In this document: positions 15,950 to 25,005 of the stretch, in pieces
Position numbering within the stretch: the first letter of the stretch is position 1
Layout of the letters: every line of letters begins with the position of its first letter
Origin: Marinitenerispora sediminis
Lineage (GTDB): Bacteria > Actinomycetota > Actinomycetes > Streptosporangiales > Streptosporangiaceae
Length of the DNA: 64,000 bases
Assembly (NCBI RefSeq): GCF_003336425.1
Contig: NZ_QEIO01000001.1
Span: forward strand, 59,759 to 123,758
Reading direction: 5' to 3'
Position numbers and translations under genes: made by a program
Notes under the pieces: model-generated
The model's database searches: none
What the model was told of the DNA's origin: nothing
The model's input: the letters and a program-made list of their open reading frames with translations, nothing else

Positions 15950-17656
15950 ATGCGCTTGGTGTTCACGAACGCCGATCAGGACACGTTCGACGAGTACCGG
16001 TCGCTGTTCATCACGCGAACGCTCGCCCACTGCCGCGCCCAGGGCACCACCGTGCCCCGCGCGGCGCTGGAGATCCTGCTCGACTTCAAGTACGGCGAGC
16101 CCGACGAGGGCGGTGACGGGCTGCTCGCGCGCTGGAACGAGGACGACGTCGCCGCGCTGCTGCTCGGCTGGCTGCCTGAGGAGGCGGTGCAGACCCCGCC
16201 GCCGCTCCGCGACCTCCGCGCCGCGCTGGACGCCTGGTACGGCTTCCTGCAGGCGAACGGCTGGCTGGACCCGCGCTCCGACGGGCGCGACGCCCTGCTC
16301 GCGACCATGGACGAACTCGCCGACGCCTACCGGCAGGCCGTCGACAACCCGGAGCAGCACCGGATCGCCAAGTACCTGCAGCGGGCGCTGCTCGACTCCG
16401 ACGTGGACGTCGACGACCCCGAGCAGCTCGCGGACTTCGAGGCCGGGATCGACGCGGGCGACCTTCCGGTGGACGAGGAGACGCTGGCCGGCATCGCCGA
16501 GGGCAGCATCGAGGCGCCCAAGGCGCCGGTGGACGGCATCGGGCGCGTCGGCTACGTGTGGCGGGCGCCGCGCCTCCTGGAGGGCGACGAGCTGGCCGCC
16601 GCGATGGAAGCCGCTCCCACGCTGGCGCGGCTGCGCCGGGAGTCGCCGGACGAGCTCTCGAAGGACTCCGAGGAGGCGTGGCTCCAGGCCTACGACGCCG
16701 TGGGTCCGGCGATCGCTGAGGGGCTCGGCCTGGACGCCGGCTCGTTCGAGGACGCCTTCGGCCTCGACCCCGAAGAGTTCGTGGTGGCCGCCGTCACCGT
16801 GCTGTTCACGGAGCGCCCGCCGCTGCCGGCCCCGGTGGTGCTCGAACTGGTGGCCGAGGCCGCCGGGGCGCTCGACGACGACGAGCCGCTGACCGACGAC
16901 CTCACGGACCGGTTCGGCCCGCTGGTCGACACGGTCATCGCCGAGCTGGAGAAGCTGGGCGTCCTCGAACGCGACGCCGCCTGCGAGGAGGCCGAGGATG
17001 CCGGTGAGCCGGTGCTGCGCCTCACGCCGCTGGGCGAGTGGATCGGGTACGAGGAGCTGTCGGCGGACGACTACGTCATCCGCACGTTCGAGGAGCTGAT
17101 GGCCGAGAACGCCGAGGTCCTCGTGGAGCGTGCCGCGTCCGGGCAGCCGTCCGCGGACGTCGACCTGGACGACTGGATCGAGTCGCGCGACACCGCCACC
17201 GCCGTGCGCGAGCTGGTCGAGGTCGCGCGGCGCACCGACGACTGCGGCCACCGGTTCGTGGTCGCCTGCGCCACCCGCGAGCACGCCGCCGCGGCCCGGC
17301 CGGTCTACGAGTCCCTGCGGGAGGACCCCGCCTTCGGCCCGCAGGCCCGCACGTGGCTGTTCGACGCCGGGTTCCTGAAGGAGGACGACCTCCAGCCCGA
17401 CGACCGCACGTGGGTGACCCTCGACACCGAGGCCGCACTGGCGCGGCTGGGGCTCATGGACGACGAGCAGCTGATGGCCAGCCCGTGGCTGGGCGCGGAC
17501 CCGCAGCTGTTCGAGATCGTGATGCAGGTCGAGCACCCCGAGAGCGCCTTCCTGCTGGGCTACGTGGGCGAGCACCACCCGGACCCCAAGGTCCGCAAGG
17601 AGGCACGCACGACGCTGTACCGCCTGCGGAGCCGGGGGACAAACGCCAAGGGGTGA
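15950..17656 (+). CDS. Uncharacterised acidic protein
   Basis: 568 residues from ATG 15950; a TTG 12 nt earlier is a possible alternative. I recognise no domain. It is strongly acidic, with runs such as 'DSDVDVDDPEQLADFEAGID', and largely helical by eye. It has neither signal peptide nor membrane segments. The C-terminal third contains a possible HEAT/SPL-like tail ('HPDPKVRKEARTTLYRLRSR'). A winged-helix-like stretch occurs in the middle ('PLVDTVIAELEKLGVLER', 'LRLTPLGEWIGYEEL'), so nucleic-acid or protein binding is possible. It follows the RelE-UvrD helicase by 148 nt on the same strand and ends at a terminator facing drmC. Confidence 0.7.
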   Translation: MRLVFTNADQDTFDEYRSLFITRTLAHCRAQGTTVPRAALEILLDFKYGEPDEGGDGLLARWNEDDVAALLLGWLPEEAVQTPPPLRDLRAALDAWYGFLQANGWLDPRSDGRDALLATMDELADAYRQAVDNPEQHRIAKYLQRALLDSDVDVDDPEQLADFEAGIDAGDLPVDEETLAGIAEGSIEAPKAPVDGIGRVGYVWRAPRLLEGDELAAAMEAAPTLARLRRESPDELSKDSEEAWLQAYDAVGPAIAEGLGLDAGSFEDAFGLDPEEFVVAAVTVLFTERPPLPAPVVLELVAEAAGALDDDEPLTDDLTDRFGPLVDTVIAELEKLGVLERDAACEEAEDAGEPVLRLTPLGEWIGYEELSADDYVIRTFEELMAENAEVLVERAASGQPSADVDLDDWIESRDTATAVRELVEVARRTDDCGHRFVVACATREHAAAARPVYESLREDPAFGPQARTWLFDAGFLKEDDLQPDDRTWVTLDTEAALARLGLMDDEQLMASPWLGADPQLFEIVMQVEHPESAFLLGYVGEHHPDPKVRKEARTTLYRLRSRGTNAKG

Positions 17657-17664
17657 GCATGAAG

Positions 17665-17704
17665 CACACTCTCGTCGGGAGGCATGCTTCCCGACGAGAG
17701 TGTG
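17665..17704. terminator. Bidirectional terminator, 16-bp perfect stem
   Basis: CACACTCTCGTCGGGA and TCCCGACGAGAGTGTG are perfect inverted arms around an 8-nt loop. It lies between the convergent stops of the gene at 15950-17656 and drmC, so it can end transcription from both sides. Confidence 0.88.
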
Positions 17705-17710
17705 AGACCA

Positions 17711-18484
17711 TCACGGCCGCCAGGGCACCAGCGCTCCGGAGCTAGTGCTCATGAGAGAGTCGAAGTAGCGCACCACGCGGCCAACAGGCTCAGGGGCTCG
17801 TAGCATCACGCCGACCTCGATGTTGTCATGCAAGGCACGACCGGTGAGGTTGGCGCTACCGATCAGCGCGATGCTCCGATCCGCCGCCATCACCTTCGCG
17901 TGCAGCTTGGCGCTCCCGCCGCCACCGCGCTGATTCGCCGGCCAGTGCCACAGGCGTGCCTTGCCACGCAACTCAGCGAACGCGTCGTGCGCCTTTGTGG
18001 TCTCCTCCAGCAGAAGGTCCACACGCACGCCGCGGCTCGCGGCTGCCGCGATGTCCCCCACGACGGGGGCCGAGTTGTAGGCGGCGAAACTCACCACGAG
18101 AAGCTCGCGTCGCGCCGATCGGATCAAGCCGCTCAACACAGCCGGCGTGAGCCGGGTCGGCTCCCCGGGCACCTCGGGACCGGTCACGACCACTTCGGCA
18201 CGTCGCCCGGAGGCGCGTTCCACCACCTGGGCGGCCGTGAGTAGGGCGAGGGCGACCGAGGCACCGGACTCCTGCGGGGCGGCTCGCCACGCCTGTGCCA
18301 GCCGCGCGCTGGGCACCGCGAATCCGTAGCCCTGGCTCGCCTCCAGCAGGGCAGCTTCCAGACCGCTGTCGGCGGCGCCGCGCCATCCGGACAGCACTTG
18401 CGCCCATGCGACCGCGTGTTCGGACGACAGGTGTTCGGCGACCTCGGTGATCGTTTCGACGAGTCTGGCCCGCGACCCGCTCAT
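17711..18484 (-). CDS. drmC: DISARM protein DrmC (phospholipase D-like)
   Basis: 257 residues from ATG 18484, overlapping the drmB stop (ATGA). The C-terminal half is a PLD domain with one HKD motif near residues 192-215: 'KLHAKVMAADRSIALIGSAN' followed by LT. The N-terminal half is helical ('EVAEHLSSEHAVAWAQVLSG'), as in other DrmC proteins of about 250 residues. In DISARM, DrmC is a core gene, but it was reported to be partly dispensable for protection; PLD proteins usually need two HKD motifs in a dimer. It is the last gene of the drmA-drmB-drmC overlap cluster. Confidence 0.9.
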   Translation of the reverse strand: MSGSRARLVETITEVAEHLSSEHAVAWAQVLSGWRGAADSGLEAALLEASQGYGFAVPSARLAQAWRAAPQESGASVALALLTAAQVVERASGRRAEVVVTGPEVPGEPTRLTPAVLSGLIRSARRELLVVSFAAYNSAPVVGDIAAAASRGVRVDLLLEETTKAHDAFAELRGKARLWHWPANQRGGGGSAKLHAKVMAADRSIALIGSANLTGRALHDNIEVGVMLRAPEPVGRVVRYFDSLMSTSSGALVPWRP

Positions 18485-20352
18485 GCCACCAAGCCGACGC
18501 CGGCCAGCCCGCCCAGAACGGTGTCCACCACGAGCGCGCGATCCAGGTAGTGGTTACCGCGATGGCACGAGGTCTCCGCGGCGAACAGGCACGCGTGGCA
18601 GGCAGCCCCGTGGAGACGGGCCTGGTCCGTCGGAGCGTGTTCGGCGCACAGGGGATCGGAGCTGCACAGCCGGGCCGCCTCCACGGCCTGTTTGATCAGC
18701 GTGCCGAGGCGGGCGGGCGACTCTCCCAAGGCGACCAGGCCGCCAAGTGTGCCCTCGCTGTCGGCAGCTGCCGTGTACAGGAGGACGCCGGCCATAGGTT
18801 CGTCACCGCCGCGCGCGTAGACGCGTTCGGCGATCCCGGCCGCGCTGTACCCCGACTCCAGAGCGAACTCCCTGATGAGGGCGTGCGCGAACGAATGGAG
18901 CAGCACGTAGCGAATGCCCGGCCACTCCTCAGGCTCAAGGCGGCGATCGGCGCGCCAGCGCTCGTGTCCCGCGCGCAACTCCTTCGCCCGAGCTTGCACC
19001 TCGGGCCGGGCCTCCCATGCGGAGATCTCGTTCTCATCGAACCTCAGGAAGATGCCCTCACCCCGCTGCTCGGCGCAGGGAACCCAGGTCGGGGCTTCGA
19101 CCGACAGCGGGGCGACACGCGCCGAGTCCGTGGTGAGCACGTCGAACTCGGGGGCGTCGATCCGGGTGAACCCGTAGAGCGCGCTGACCTCACGTAGCCG
19201 GGGCACGAGGACGACGTCCTGGAGGTAGGGCGCGGTCTCGTGCAGGCGCGCCATGTTCGCCACCCGCTTAGTGGTGAGCTCTTCCAGTTCGATGACGTCC
19301 TGCTGGGTGAAGACCCGCCACTCCGGCCCGGCGAGATCGACGTCGCCGTTGCCTGAAGGCTCCGTAACGGCAAGTTCGGCAACGCGGCGGTGGATCGCCT
19401 TCCACACGGCATCGAAACCATGGTGTTCGACGCGCGGCCAGAACGCCATTCCCCCCATGATCGACCGCGCCTGCTCCTGCGGGATGGCCGTCAAGCTCTT
19501 CAGGACCGAAAAATCCTCCTCGGCGAGCGCGTTCTCCAGCGGGTCGTCCGCCACGGGGAGCGTGAACGCCTTGATGAGCATCGGGAACCAGGCGTTCGTC
19601 GCGCCCAGTGCGAGCGCGCGTACCGGCCGGCCGCACTCCTCGAAGGTTCCCAGATGCGGGTGGCGTCCTCGGCACGCCGGGAGGTTCTGGGCCGCGTTGG
19701 CCGGACCGATGGCTTCGGCCATCGAGCGCCCTTGCTCGCACGTGCATCGGATGAGTACGTTGGCGGCTTCGCCCGACGTTCCCGTTTCGACGAACTTCAG
19801 GGTGTGGACGTCCTCTCCTGGTGGCGGTTCCACCCCTTTGTGCGCGAAGTACATCCAGGGGAAGTCGTCGAGATGCCCCTCCTCGCAGGCAAGTACGAAC
19901 CGGGCCGGTACGGCCGTGGGCTGCTTGCGGATGCTGCCGTTGGTGCAGGTGTGCACCATACGGCTGCGCTCCGGACGATACGGATGAGCGTCCAGCTGGA
20001 AGTAGGCGGCGGTGACGGGACCGAGCTGCTGGCACTGCCTGCGGGTGCACCGCAGCCACCGCGGAAAGATCGCCACCGGCACGCCGACTCTTGCCCACTC
20101 GTCGTAGACGTTCGTGCTCGTGGGCGCCACGAAGGGCGGCGACCGGAGCGTCTCGACCTGCGGGCCGAGTTTGTCCCGCACGGCGGCGAGCAGCCGCGGT
20201 TCGGCGATCGGGTCGCACCGGAAGCGATCCCAGAAGTCCAGGCCGAGGATGGCCACGGACAGGTTCGGCATGTCGGCGACCGCCCCAATACCGAAGGTGT
20301 GCATCAGCTGGCTGGTGCGCAGTTCACCCACACGCTGCGGGTTGCTGTTCAC
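18481..20352 (-). CDS. drmB: DISARM protein DrmB (DUF1998)
   Basis: 623 residues from ATG 20352, overlapping the drmA stop. The start 'RVGELRTSQLMHTFGIGAV' and 'VAIFPRWLRCTRRQCQQLGP' are typical of DrmB. The DUF1998 region includes 'YVLLHSFAHALIREFALESG' near 485 and a C-terminal Cys/His cluster ('CSSDPLCAEHAP', 'GAACHACLFAAETSCHRGNH', about 560-597) likely to bind zinc. In the known DISARM complex DrmB pairs with the helicase DrmA and loads or gates it on DNA. Length and motifs match the family. Confidence 0.93.
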   Translation of the reverse strand: MNSNPQRVGELRTSQLMHTFGIGAVADMPNLSVAILGLDFWDRFRCDPIAEPRLLAAVRDKLGPQVETLRSPPFVAPTSTNVYDEWARVGVPVAIFPRWLRCTRRQCQQLGPVTAAYFQLDAHPYRPERSRMVHTCTNGSIRKQPTAVPARFVLACEEGHLDDFPWMYFAHKGVEPPPGEDVHTLKFVETGTSGEAANVLIRCTCEQGRSMAEAIGPANAAQNLPACRGRHPHLGTFEECGRPVRALALGATNAWFPMLIKAFTLPVADDPLENALAEEDFSVLKSLTAIPQEQARSIMGGMAFWPRVEHHGFDAVWKAIHRRVAELAVTEPSGNGDVDLAGPEWRVFTQQDVIELEELTTKRVANMARLHETAPYLQDVVLVPRLREVSALYGFTRIDAPEFDVLTTDSARVAPLSVEAPTWVPCAEQRGEGIFLRFDENEISAWEARPEVQARAKELRAGHERWRADRRLEPEEWPGIRYVLLHSFAHALIREFALESGYSAAGIAERVYARGGDEPMAGVLLYTAAADSEGTLGGLVALGESPARLGTLIKQAVEAARLCSSDPLCAEHAPTDQARLHGAACHACLFAAETSCHRGNHYLDRALVVDTVLGGLAGVGLVA

Positions 20353-23300
20353 GACACGGCCTCCGGATTGGTGGGCGGAACGAAGGGCGGCGCTTCGTCG
20401 TCGCCGAGATCACGCCGCGGATCGAGGATGAGCCGGATCCCGGGTTCCACCTCGCGAAGTGACGTCGGGCAGGTGGTCGGCTGCCACCGGCCGCCGTCCG
20501 GCTGGCCGAGCAGGGGGTGCGCGTCGGTGTTGCGGTGTGGCTCGCGGTAGACCAGCCGGACCCCGGGCTTCTTGCGCCGGGCCTCCCAGATGTCCAGGCG
20601 ATGGTTCAGCTGGTCGGCCACCTGCGCTGTGGACCTTCGATCACCGGTGACCACAGAAGCGCGGCGCCAGATCTCGTTGACGACGTGATCGGCGGTGGCG
20701 CTGGTGCGGTCGAACTTGTACGCCGTCTCGTTGGCGTTGAGACCGGGGTTCAGATTACGCACCAGGGCCACCAGCAGCCCCATGATCCCCCGATCGACAG
20801 CGCGGGCGGCGAACGGCGTGACCGAGAGCGCCTCGACGTGCCGGTACATGGTGGCGTGGAAGTCGGTGAACCGCTCGTAGTGGGAGAGGTCCCGGGGGCG
20901 TGCCCAGTTGTACAGGGTGAAGACCAGGCCCGGAGAGTCGCGGCCGACCCGGCTGGTGGCCTGGATGTACTCGGCAGCCGACTTGGGCTGATTGCTGACC
21001 GCCATGACCCCGAGCCGGGAGACGTCCACGCCGACGGCGATCATGTTGGTGGCGAGTAGCACGTCCAGCGGCCACTTCCGGTCGGTGCCGCTGGCTCGCG
21101 CCCGCCGCCGCGCCGCACGGTTACCGTCATTGGGATCGCCCACGAAGTCGACCGCGAGACGCTCCAGAACCTCCGGGATCTCGTCGGAGCTGAGCCGGGA
21201 CGTGAGCTCCTGCAGCACCGGATCGGGGCGTCGGGCCAGCCCGCGCCTGTCCGCCAGCCTCAGCCGGGCGGTGACATCGTCCTCCACCAGGCGGCGCATC
21301 CCGCCGAGGTCGCGCAGGTTGGTGAAGTAGCCGACCAGGGTCATGTACGGGTCGGTGACCGGACTGGCCCCGTACTTCTCGTGTAGCTTCTGGGCCGCGG
21401 CGAGGATGGCGACGTACAACCGGATCTGGGCGGATTTGACGCGGACCCCGTGTGCGCAGATCCCAACGTAGCGCCGCCCGAATTGCTTCTCAGGACGGCG
21501 CTGACGGGCGAAGAAACTGTCGCCGGCGTCCAGCCCCGATGGCGGGAAGATCTTGGTGTCGCGTGCGTACAGCTGCATGATCTGTCGAGACGCCCGGCGG
21601 ACGGTCGCCGTCGACGCGATGATCTTCGGCCGCACCCGAACCGGTGTCGCGCCGTCCTGTGTCGCGTGCAGCTCCCACGCCGCCAACCGGTCCACGGCGG
21701 TCTCGTACAGGCCGACGAGGGAGCCGAGAGGGCCCGAGATGAGGTGCAGCTCGTCCTGGATGATGAGGTCCGGCGGACGCAGCTCCGCCGCCTGCCGCAC
21801 CCGCGCACTCGAGTGCGCCCCCACCGCCTTGTGCTGGGACGCCCCGTCGCATGCCCGGGCCTGCAGCTCCCCCGTGAGGTAGCCGTGCCGCTCGCACACC
21901 CGATCGACCCTGCCGAACAGCGCGCGTGTCTCGCCCATCCAGGTGAGCTGGGCGAACTTGTCGACGGTCCCGATGACGAGGGACGGCACGAGCCGGTAGA
22001 TCTCCTCGTCGACGACGATGACCGGGAGTCCCTCTCCGCCGCTGCTGAACGTGGTGAACGCACACTCCAAGTCCGGGCAGATGATCCGGGTTCGCCGGGC
22101 TACCGCGTCGACCTCGATGTCCCGCTCCGCGGCGATCTTCGCACCGCACCACGGGCACTTCACCAGCTGGTGCGGCGAGCCGTCGGCCCGGTTCACCGAC
22201 CCGCTCTCCGGGTTCCGCTTGGCCTTCACCCACCGCTCGGCCTCGTCGGTGCGGTTCGGGGTGACCCTGCTCCCCACCCACAGCCCGATCCGGAATGGAA
22301 CGCGGCCCCAGGTCTGCTCATCCGCACGGCGGATGACCTCGCACGCGCAGACGAGCGCGGCGGCGCGCTGGAACTGCTGGATGGTCAGCAACCGGAGCGT
22401 GTAGCGCATCAGCACCGCGACCCCCGAGTGCCCGGACAGGCCACTGACCTCGCCCTGGAGGCGCCGGATGGCGAAGGTGTAGGCGGTGAGCCCCAGATAC
22501 GCCTCGGTCTTGCCGCCACCGGTCGGAAACCACAGCAGGTCGGCGACCGGCAGCTCCGCTCCGGTGGGCGAACGTTCGCTGTGCGCAGGGTCGGTCAGCG
22601 CCGGCAGGTTGAGCAGCAGGAAGGCGAGCTGGAACGGGCGCCAGCTGCGGTTCTTCGGGCGGTCCAGATCCGCGACCAGATCGGCGACGGCGCGGTCGCC
22701 CGTCCCGTCTCGCTTGGTGGCCACCAGCGACTGCACGCGTTGCCGGTACATCGCCTCGTTGGCGAACCGGAACGCACGCAGCGCCGCGGCGTCCTCGACG
22801 AGCAGGTCGACAGCGGCGGCGATGCGGTCGGCCGCGTGCGTGGCTTCCGCGAGGTTGCGGTCCGCCTCGTCGCGGAACTCCACCAGGTCCGGGGCGCTGC
22901 GGCGTCCGCGCTCCCGGTCGATCCAGGCCCGGTATCCGGTGACGAGCGGGCCCAGCCGGGAGCGCACCTGCGTCGCCGGCAGATCGGCGAGAACACGCAT
23001 GTCCAGGGTCAAGTCCGCCAGCTCCGGCAGGTCGGGGTCATCCTTGGCGCTGGGCACGTCCGTGGCCGGAAGCTCGTAACGGGGCACAGCGGCCGTGCGC
23101 ACGCGAACGGCACGCGTCGGATCGCCATCGGCGGTGGTGACGTCCACGGCGGTGCTGTGGCCGACGGCGAACTCGCGGGTCAAGCGATAGTTCATGGCCA
23201 GCCGGCTCTGCTCGATCTGGTCCAGCTCATCGCCGCCGGAGAAGTTGTGCGGACGCGGAACGAACACCGGGGCTTGGCCGTCGATGGCCGTCGCCTCCAG

Positions 23301-23933
23301 CTCGGCCTGAAAGATCCACTTCCGCCATTCCCGTTCCTCGCCCCGCTGGGCGTTGACCAGGAACAGCGTGACGAGCAGATGGTCGTCGAGCGCGCGCACC
23401 CGTCCACGGACGGCCACATGCTTGCGGATATCGGGGTCGGGGTCCAGGTAACGCGGCCTGATCTCTCCTTCGCGGAGTTCGATCACCGTCTCCCCCGACC
23501 GGGGTTCGCGGCGCCGTACCCGCGCCCGCCCAGAGCCGTCGTCTGGCTTGGCCTCGACGTACCGCGCCCAGCTCGCGCGGACCCGCAGCCGTTCGGTGCC
23601 CTTCGCCACGTAGGCGGTGAACCCGTGCGCCGAGCAGGAGAGGCTGGGCACGGCGGGCGCCTCGGGTTCGGTGTCCGCCGGGTCGGGGTCGACCCCGGGA
23701 TTGGACAGGTGGTCGACCCCTGATTCTGCGTAGCTGTCCTGGTCGTCCGGCCGTACGACGGCGCCGTTGGGGGCGAGGCGACCGAGGATGTACCGATCGG
23801 TGGGACGCTCGCCGGAGAACTCCTCGTGTTCGTCGCCACCGATCGGCCCGTAGAGGTCGGCGATCACCAGCTCTTCGAGTTCCGCCCGGACCGCCCGCTC
23901 AGAGGGGGGTTGCAGCACGCGTCCTTCGCCCAT
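20349..23933 (-). CDS. drmA: DISARM helicase DrmA
   Basis: 1194 residues from ATG 23933. SF2 helicase motifs are complete: Walker A 'WFPTGGGKTEAYLGL' near residue 474, motif II 'IIQDELHLISGPLGSL' near 726 and motif VI 'QATSRVGRDSPG' near 994, with 'VLLATNMIAVGVDVSRLG' before it. The long N-terminal part ('FTAYVAKGTERLRVRASWAR') is characteristic of DrmA, and a Cys pair 'VKCPWCGAKI' with 'IICPDLECAF' forms a zinc-ribbon insertion. DrmA binds and translocates on invading DNA in a complex with DrmB. It starts 53 nt after the RAMA-like gene and overlaps drmB, so at least five genes may share this transcript. Confidence 0.95.
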   Translation of the reverse strand: MGEGRVLQPPSERAVRAELEELVIADLYGPIGGDEHEEFSGERPTDRYILGRLAPNGAVVRPDDQDSYAESGVDHLSNPGVDPDPADTEPEAPAVPSLSCSAHGFTAYVAKGTERLRVRASWARYVEAKPDDGSGRARVRRREPRSGETVIELREGEIRPRYLDPDPDIRKHVAVRGRVRALDDHLLVTLFLVNAQRGEEREWRKWIFQAELEATAIDGQAPVFVPRPHNFSGGDELDQIEQSRLAMNYRLTREFAVGHSTAVDVTTADGDPTRAVRVRTAAVPRYELPATDVPSAKDDPDLPELADLTLDMRVLADLPATQVRSRLGPLVTGYRAWIDRERGRRSAPDLVEFRDEADRNLAEATHAADRIAAAVDLLVEDAAALRAFRFANEAMYRQRVQSLVATKRDGTGDRAVADLVADLDRPKNRSWRPFQLAFLLLNLPALTDPAHSERSPTGAELPVADLLWFPTGGGKTEAYLGLTAYTFAIRRLQGEVSGLSGHSGVAVLMRYTLRLLTIQQFQRAAALVCACEVIRRADEQTWGRVPFRIGLWVGSRVTPNRTDEAERWVKAKRNPESGSVNRADGSPHQLVKCPWCGAKIAAERDIEVDAVARRTRIICPDLECAFTTFSSGGEGLPVIVVDEEIYRLVPSLVIGTVDKFAQLTWMGETRALFGRVDRVCERHGYLTGELQARACDGASQHKAVGAHSSARVRQAAELRPPDLIIQDELHLISGPLGSLVGLYETAVDRLAAWELHATQDGATPVRVRPKIIASTATVRRASRQIMQLYARDTKIFPPSGLDAGDSFFARQRRPEKQFGRRYVGICAHGVRVKSAQIRLYVAILAAAQKLHEKYGASPVTDPYMTLVGYFTNLRDLGGMRRLVEDDVTARLRLADRRGLARRPDPVLQELTSRLSSDEIPEVLERLAVDFVGDPNDGNRAARRRARASGTDRKWPLDVLLATNMIAVGVDVSRLGVMAVSNQPKSAAEYIQATSRVGRDSPGLVFTLYNWARPRDLSHYERFTDFHATMYRHVEALSVTPFAARAVDRGIMGLLVALVRNLNPGLNANETAYKFDRTSATADHVVNEIWRRASVVTGDRRSTAQVADQLNHRLDIWEARRKKPGVRLVYREPHRNTDAHPLLGQPDGGRWQPTTCPTSLREVEPGIRLILDPRRDLGDDEAPPFVPPTNPEAVS

Positions 23934-23986
23934 GGAGCAGACTCTAGGCGGAGATCACGACATTCGGGAACGCCAGGCCAAGCGTC

Positions 23987-24418
23987 TTATTGGCGCCGGA
24001 GGACGTTGATGAGCTCTCCCGAGGAGGTGAGCCGCCAGAAACGCCATCCATTACAGTTCGGAACCACGTCGGGGCTGTAGTGGTGGATGACCGCCGCGGC
24101 CGCTTCGCTCACCGACCTGAAAGGCTGTCCGCGCCACGGTTCTGACGTGATCACGACTTTCCCCGTCCGCTCCCCCTTTTGTGGGTGGAACTCGCCCTCC
24201 ACCCGCTTGTTCTTGTAGACGGCGTACACCGAAACCCGGCCCTGATCAGCGTTTTTCCGCTCGCCGCCCACCACCTGACCGTCCACAGTCGCGGCGACGG
24301 ATCGGATCTCGAACTCTTTTGTACTCGCCGGATTCGGTCCCTGGCGGCGGAGCTTCATCACGGATCCCACTGGCAGATCCACGATGTACCGCGACAGCCT
24401 GCTCTGTTCGGCCATCAT
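23987..24418 (-). CDS. Small RAMA-like protein
   Basis: 143 residues from ATG 24418, overlapping the upstream stop (ATGA). The whole protein resembles a RAMA-type (restriction enzyme/adenine methylase-associated) domain: 'VDLPVGSVMKLRR', a β-rich middle 'VSVYAVYKNKRVEGEFHP', and the hallmark 'PWRGQPFRSVSEAAAAV' with 'NGWRFWRL'. Such domains occur beside methyltransferases and restriction enzymes and are predicted to recognise modified bases. It shares its C-terminal two thirds with the gene just upstream, so the pair is a tandem duplication. Position immediately before drmA suggests an accessory role in DISARM, but this is not part of the published system. Confidence 0.65.
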   Translation of the reverse strand: MMAEQSRLSRYIVDLPVGSVMKLRRQGPNPASTKEFEIRSVAATVDGQVVGGERKNADQGRVSVYAVYKNKRVEGEFHPQKGERTGKVVITSEPWRGQPFRSVSEAAAAVIHHYSPDVVPNCNGWRFWRLTSSGELINVLRRQ

Positions 24419-24831
24419 CGACCCCTCAGAGCGCCCAGCTTCGTGCCCTCGCCACTCTGGCGCCAGAACTCGTTACCGCTGCGGTTGGCAGATCCGACGT
24501 TGGGCTTGAAGTTTCGGACGACCGCGCTCGCGGCCGAACTCGCTGACCGGAACCGCTCTCCGGACCATGGCGGAGACGTGATCACCAGCGTCCCCGTTTC
24601 TGGATGGAACTCTCCCTCCACCCGGTTCCCCTCGTAGACCGCGTACACGGGCACGGGCGTGCGAGTGGCCTCCTTCCGACCATCCCCATGATCCTCAGCG
24701 TCGACTTCACCTGCACTCATCGAGTCGACGAGAACGGCGATTATCTCGCCCTCGGTGCGGCCGGACATCTTCGCCGCGAAGCGCAACCTCGCGATCGTCT
24801 CCTCTGGGAGCTTGACTGGCAGTTCGGGCAT
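24415..24831 (-). CDS. Ribbon-helix-helix plus RAMA-like protein
   Basis: 138 residues from ATG 24831, chosen because 'MPELPVKLPEETIARLRFAA' is a proper ribbon-helix-helix start and GAGAGG lies upstream; a 10-residue-longer form is possible. After the CopG/Arc-like N-terminus (to about residue 40) and an acidic linker comes the same domain as in the next gene: 'PVYAVYEGNRVEGEFHP', 'PWSGERFRSASSAASAV', 'GNEFWR'. A DNA-binding dimer carrying a putative modified-base reader would fit a regulator or targeting factor of the methylating island. It follows an AT-rich gap and a terminator, so it probably has its own promoter. Confidence 0.62.
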   Translation of the reverse strand: MPELPVKLPEETIARLRFAAKMSGRTEGEIIAVLVDSMSAGEVDAEDHGDGRKEATRTPVPVYAVYEGNRVEGEFHPETGTLVITSPPWSGERFRSASSAASAVVRNFKPNVGSANRSGNEFWRQSGEGTKLGALRGR

Positions 24832-24861
24832 GAAGCAGGACCTCTCTCGGACGCTCACCAT

Positions 24862-24945
24862 CGCGATGCCAGCAACTTTAGCACTCCTGAGAGAATACAG
24901 AAGATATAAATGCTACATCTACGACAAAGCGCCTACAGGTAGACA
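24862..24945 (-). promoter_or_regulatory. AT-rich promoter region of the RAMA-drmABC transcript
   Basis: The stretch around 24880-24925 is far richer in A/T than its surroundings and contains -10-like TATATC and TATTCT on the minus strand. No good -35 partner at 17 nt is visible. It lies between a strong terminator and the RHH-RAMA gene, which makes a fresh promoter likely. Confidence 0.4.
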
Positions 24946-24981
24946 CGTGGTGGGGGTGGCGCGTCCGCCACCCCCACCACG
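24946..24981 (-). terminator. Terminator after the helicase-PLD gene
   Basis: CGTGGTGGGGGTGGCG and CGCCACCCCCACCACG are perfect 16-bp arms around the tetraloop CGTC, 25 nt beyond the stop of the helicase-PLD gene. It divides the DISARM island into two transcripts. Confidence 0.85.
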
Positions 24982-25005
24982 ATCGTCACTCGGGCTCCAG
25001 CCCGG

